This document shows, one piece after another, positions 63,050-64,000 of a DNA stretch of 64,000 nt (position 1 is its first letter; every line of letters begins with the position of its first letter). The notes beneath the pieces are model-generated. The model saw only the letters and a program-made list of their open reading frames with translations, made no database searches and was not told where the DNA came from. The translations under genes were made by a program, and so were the position numbers. Source of the stretch: Phycisphaeraceae bacterium (GTDB taxonomy: Bacteria > Planctomycetota > Phycisphaerae > Phycisphaerales > UBA1924); NCBI GenBank assembly GCA_023898685.1, contig CP060234.1:2232001-2296000 (forward strand). Direction: 5' to 3'.

Positions 63050-64000
63050 CTACCCCACCGCCGGAATTAGTTCGGCCGCTTCCGCCCGCGTCGCCAGCCC
63101 CGCGACCCGCTCGATCGCGTCGGCGGCGCCGACCGCCGCAGACCGGCCCTCGAACATCCGCCCGATCTCGCGGAGCCTCGTCCGCTGGCGCTCGCACAGC
63201 TCGGGCCGCTCGAGCAGGGCGACCGCCTCGTCGACCAGGGGCTCGGGCCCGCCGAAGTGCGGGATCAGCTCGGCGACGATCCGCTCGCCCGCGACGAGGT
63301 TGGGCAGGCTGAAGAAGGGCGTCGAGAGCAGCCAGCGGGCGAGCAGCCAGTACATGAGCCGGCTCGACTTGTAGACGATCACCATGGGCCTCGCCTGCTT
63401 GGCGATCTGGAGCGTCACCGTCCCGCTGACCACCAGCGCGAGCTCGCACCAGTGGATGACGGCGTCGGTCTGCCGCGACGTGAACGCGAGGCCTTCCGGC
63501 CAGCCCTTCTCGCAACCGGGGGCGCTGGGCGTGCGCTCGGCGAGGCCCCGGAACTGCTCTTCGAGTTCGGGCCTGGTCCCGGCGACTACCCCGGAGAGAT
63601 CCGGGTAGTCCTTCTTGAGTCGGCGGAACGCCTCGATGAGCAGCGGGAAGTTCTTCTCGATCTCCGAGGGTCTTGACCCGGGCATGAGCGCGACCCGCCG
63701 GCCGCTCTGCGGGAACGACTCGGCCTGGGCGGCCAGTGCCTGCTCGTCGGGCCTGGTGTCAAAGAGCGGGTGGCCCACGAACTTCGCAGGCACGTTCCGC
63801 TGCTTGAAGTAGTCCTCCTCAAACGGCAGCAGACAGCAGACGAAATCGGTCAGCCGGCGGAGCTTGTGGACCCGCCACTTGCCCCACGCCCACACCTGCG
63901 GGGCGACGAGGTGGACGACCTTCGCCCCGCGGGCCTTGGCCATCGCGCAGATCGGGAAGTTGGCCGCGGGCGAGTCGACCGGCACGTGCACGGTCGTCGG
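63050..64000 (-). CDS. lpxB: Lipid-A-disaccharide synthase (partial, 5' end beyond window)
   Basis: Condenses UDP-2,3-diacylglucosamine with lipid X to form lipid A disaccharide at the inner membrane. About 316 codons of the C-terminal part are visible. They include VHVPVDSPAANFPICAM, then APQVWAWGKWRVHKLRRLTD broken by VCCLLPFEEDYFK, FVGHPLFD and the LMPGSRPSEIEKNFPLLIEA block, all characteristic of LpxB (GT19). The start lies outside the window; a GTG at 63991 reads as an internal valine. Presence of lpxB implies a Gram-negative outer membrane with lipid A. Confidence 0.95.
   Translation of the reverse strand, partial: PTTVHVPVDSPAANFPICAMAKARGAKVVHLVAPQVWAWGKWRVHKLRRLTDFVCCLLPFEEDYFKQRNVPAKFVGHPLFDTRPDEQALAAQAESFPQSGRRVALMPGSRPSEIEKNFPLLIEAFRRLKKDYPDLSGVVAGTRPELEEQFRGLAERTPSAPGCEKGWPEGLAFTSRQTDAVIHWCELALVVSGTVTLQIAKQARPMVIVYKSSRLMYWLLARWLLSTPFFSLPNLVAGERIVAELIPHFGGPEPLVDEAVALLERPELCERQRTRLREIGRMFEGRSAAVGAADAIERVAGLATRAEAAELIPAVG

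Overview
The window is a GC-rich (roughly two-thirds G+C by eye) bacterial chromosome segment, most likely from a planctomycete of the Phycisphaerae/Phycisphaerales. The pointers are three secreted proteins ending in the GC-type dockerin-like domain of that group, a PEP-CTERM-like protein, a neighbouring ECF sigma factor and transmembrane Ser/Thr kinase, an lpxB gene for lipid A, and a CotH/lamin-tail surface protein. These pointers are pattern recognition, not a phylogeny. Both ends cut through genes: purB on the left and lpxB on the right.

Layout. 1-3055: purB and ffh, divergent. 3143-8249: secreted proteins (PEP-CTERM-like, CotH/LTD/dockerin, jelly-roll/dockerin), with an AT-richer stretch at about 3060-4100. 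8593-14037: SnoaL-like protein, DUF2959 lipoprotein, calcineurin-like/LamG protein, Ser/Thr kinase and ECF sigma factor. 14440-21274: TPR-like protein, def, HIT protein, YVTN-propeller phosphoesterase and gapA. 21375-26386: pyrC, tRNA-Pro, a ligand-type propeller protein, SRPBCC and DinB proteins. 26472-33879: a glycan-degradation cluster (GH172/DUF2961, MFS transporter, GH78-GH43 fusion). 34062-36859: a duplicated-domain secreted protein, an unusual tRNA-Cys and an FG-GAP/dockerin protein. 37063-39065: fliN, fabF and acpP. 39463-44060: DUF1444-like, DUF3052, a TrpG/PabA-type amidotransferase, an unknown protein and a PEP/pyruvate-binding-domain protein. 44243-47154: peptide-type ABC permease and binding protein. 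47216-52604: unknown secreted protein, plant-type ferredoxin-NADP reductase, coiled-coil lipoprotein and a CX4CH protein. 52764-60240: chemotaxis operon in the order cheB-cheW-cheR-cheA-cheX-cheY-fapA. 60439-64000: tRNA-Leu, a small unknown protein, a GlgA-like glycosyltransferase, a palindrome-rich gap and lpxB.

How the genes work together. Housekeeping functions (purine and pyrimidine synthesis, SRP targeting, N-terminal deformylation, glycolysis, fatty-acid and lipid A synthesis) are mixed with accessory secretion and glycan functions. The chemotaxis operon has the adaptation enzymes, kinase, adaptor, phosphatase and response regulator but no receptor in view. With fliN it points to a flagellated, chemotactic cell. 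The GH78-GH43 / MFS / GH172 cluster looks like a small rhamnose- and arabinose-containing glycan utilisation unit.

The most noteworthy items are a tRNA with a Cys anticodon and U73 but a class II long variable arm; the GH78-GH43 fusion locus; several dispersed intergenic palindromes and repeats; a candidate small RNA at 14243-14340; a secreted protein with a CX4CH haem-like motif; and a calcineurin-like protein whose metal-binding motifs look eroded. I found no CRISPR array, rRNA, insertion sequence or prophage, and nothing I could defend as a wholly new defence-type system.
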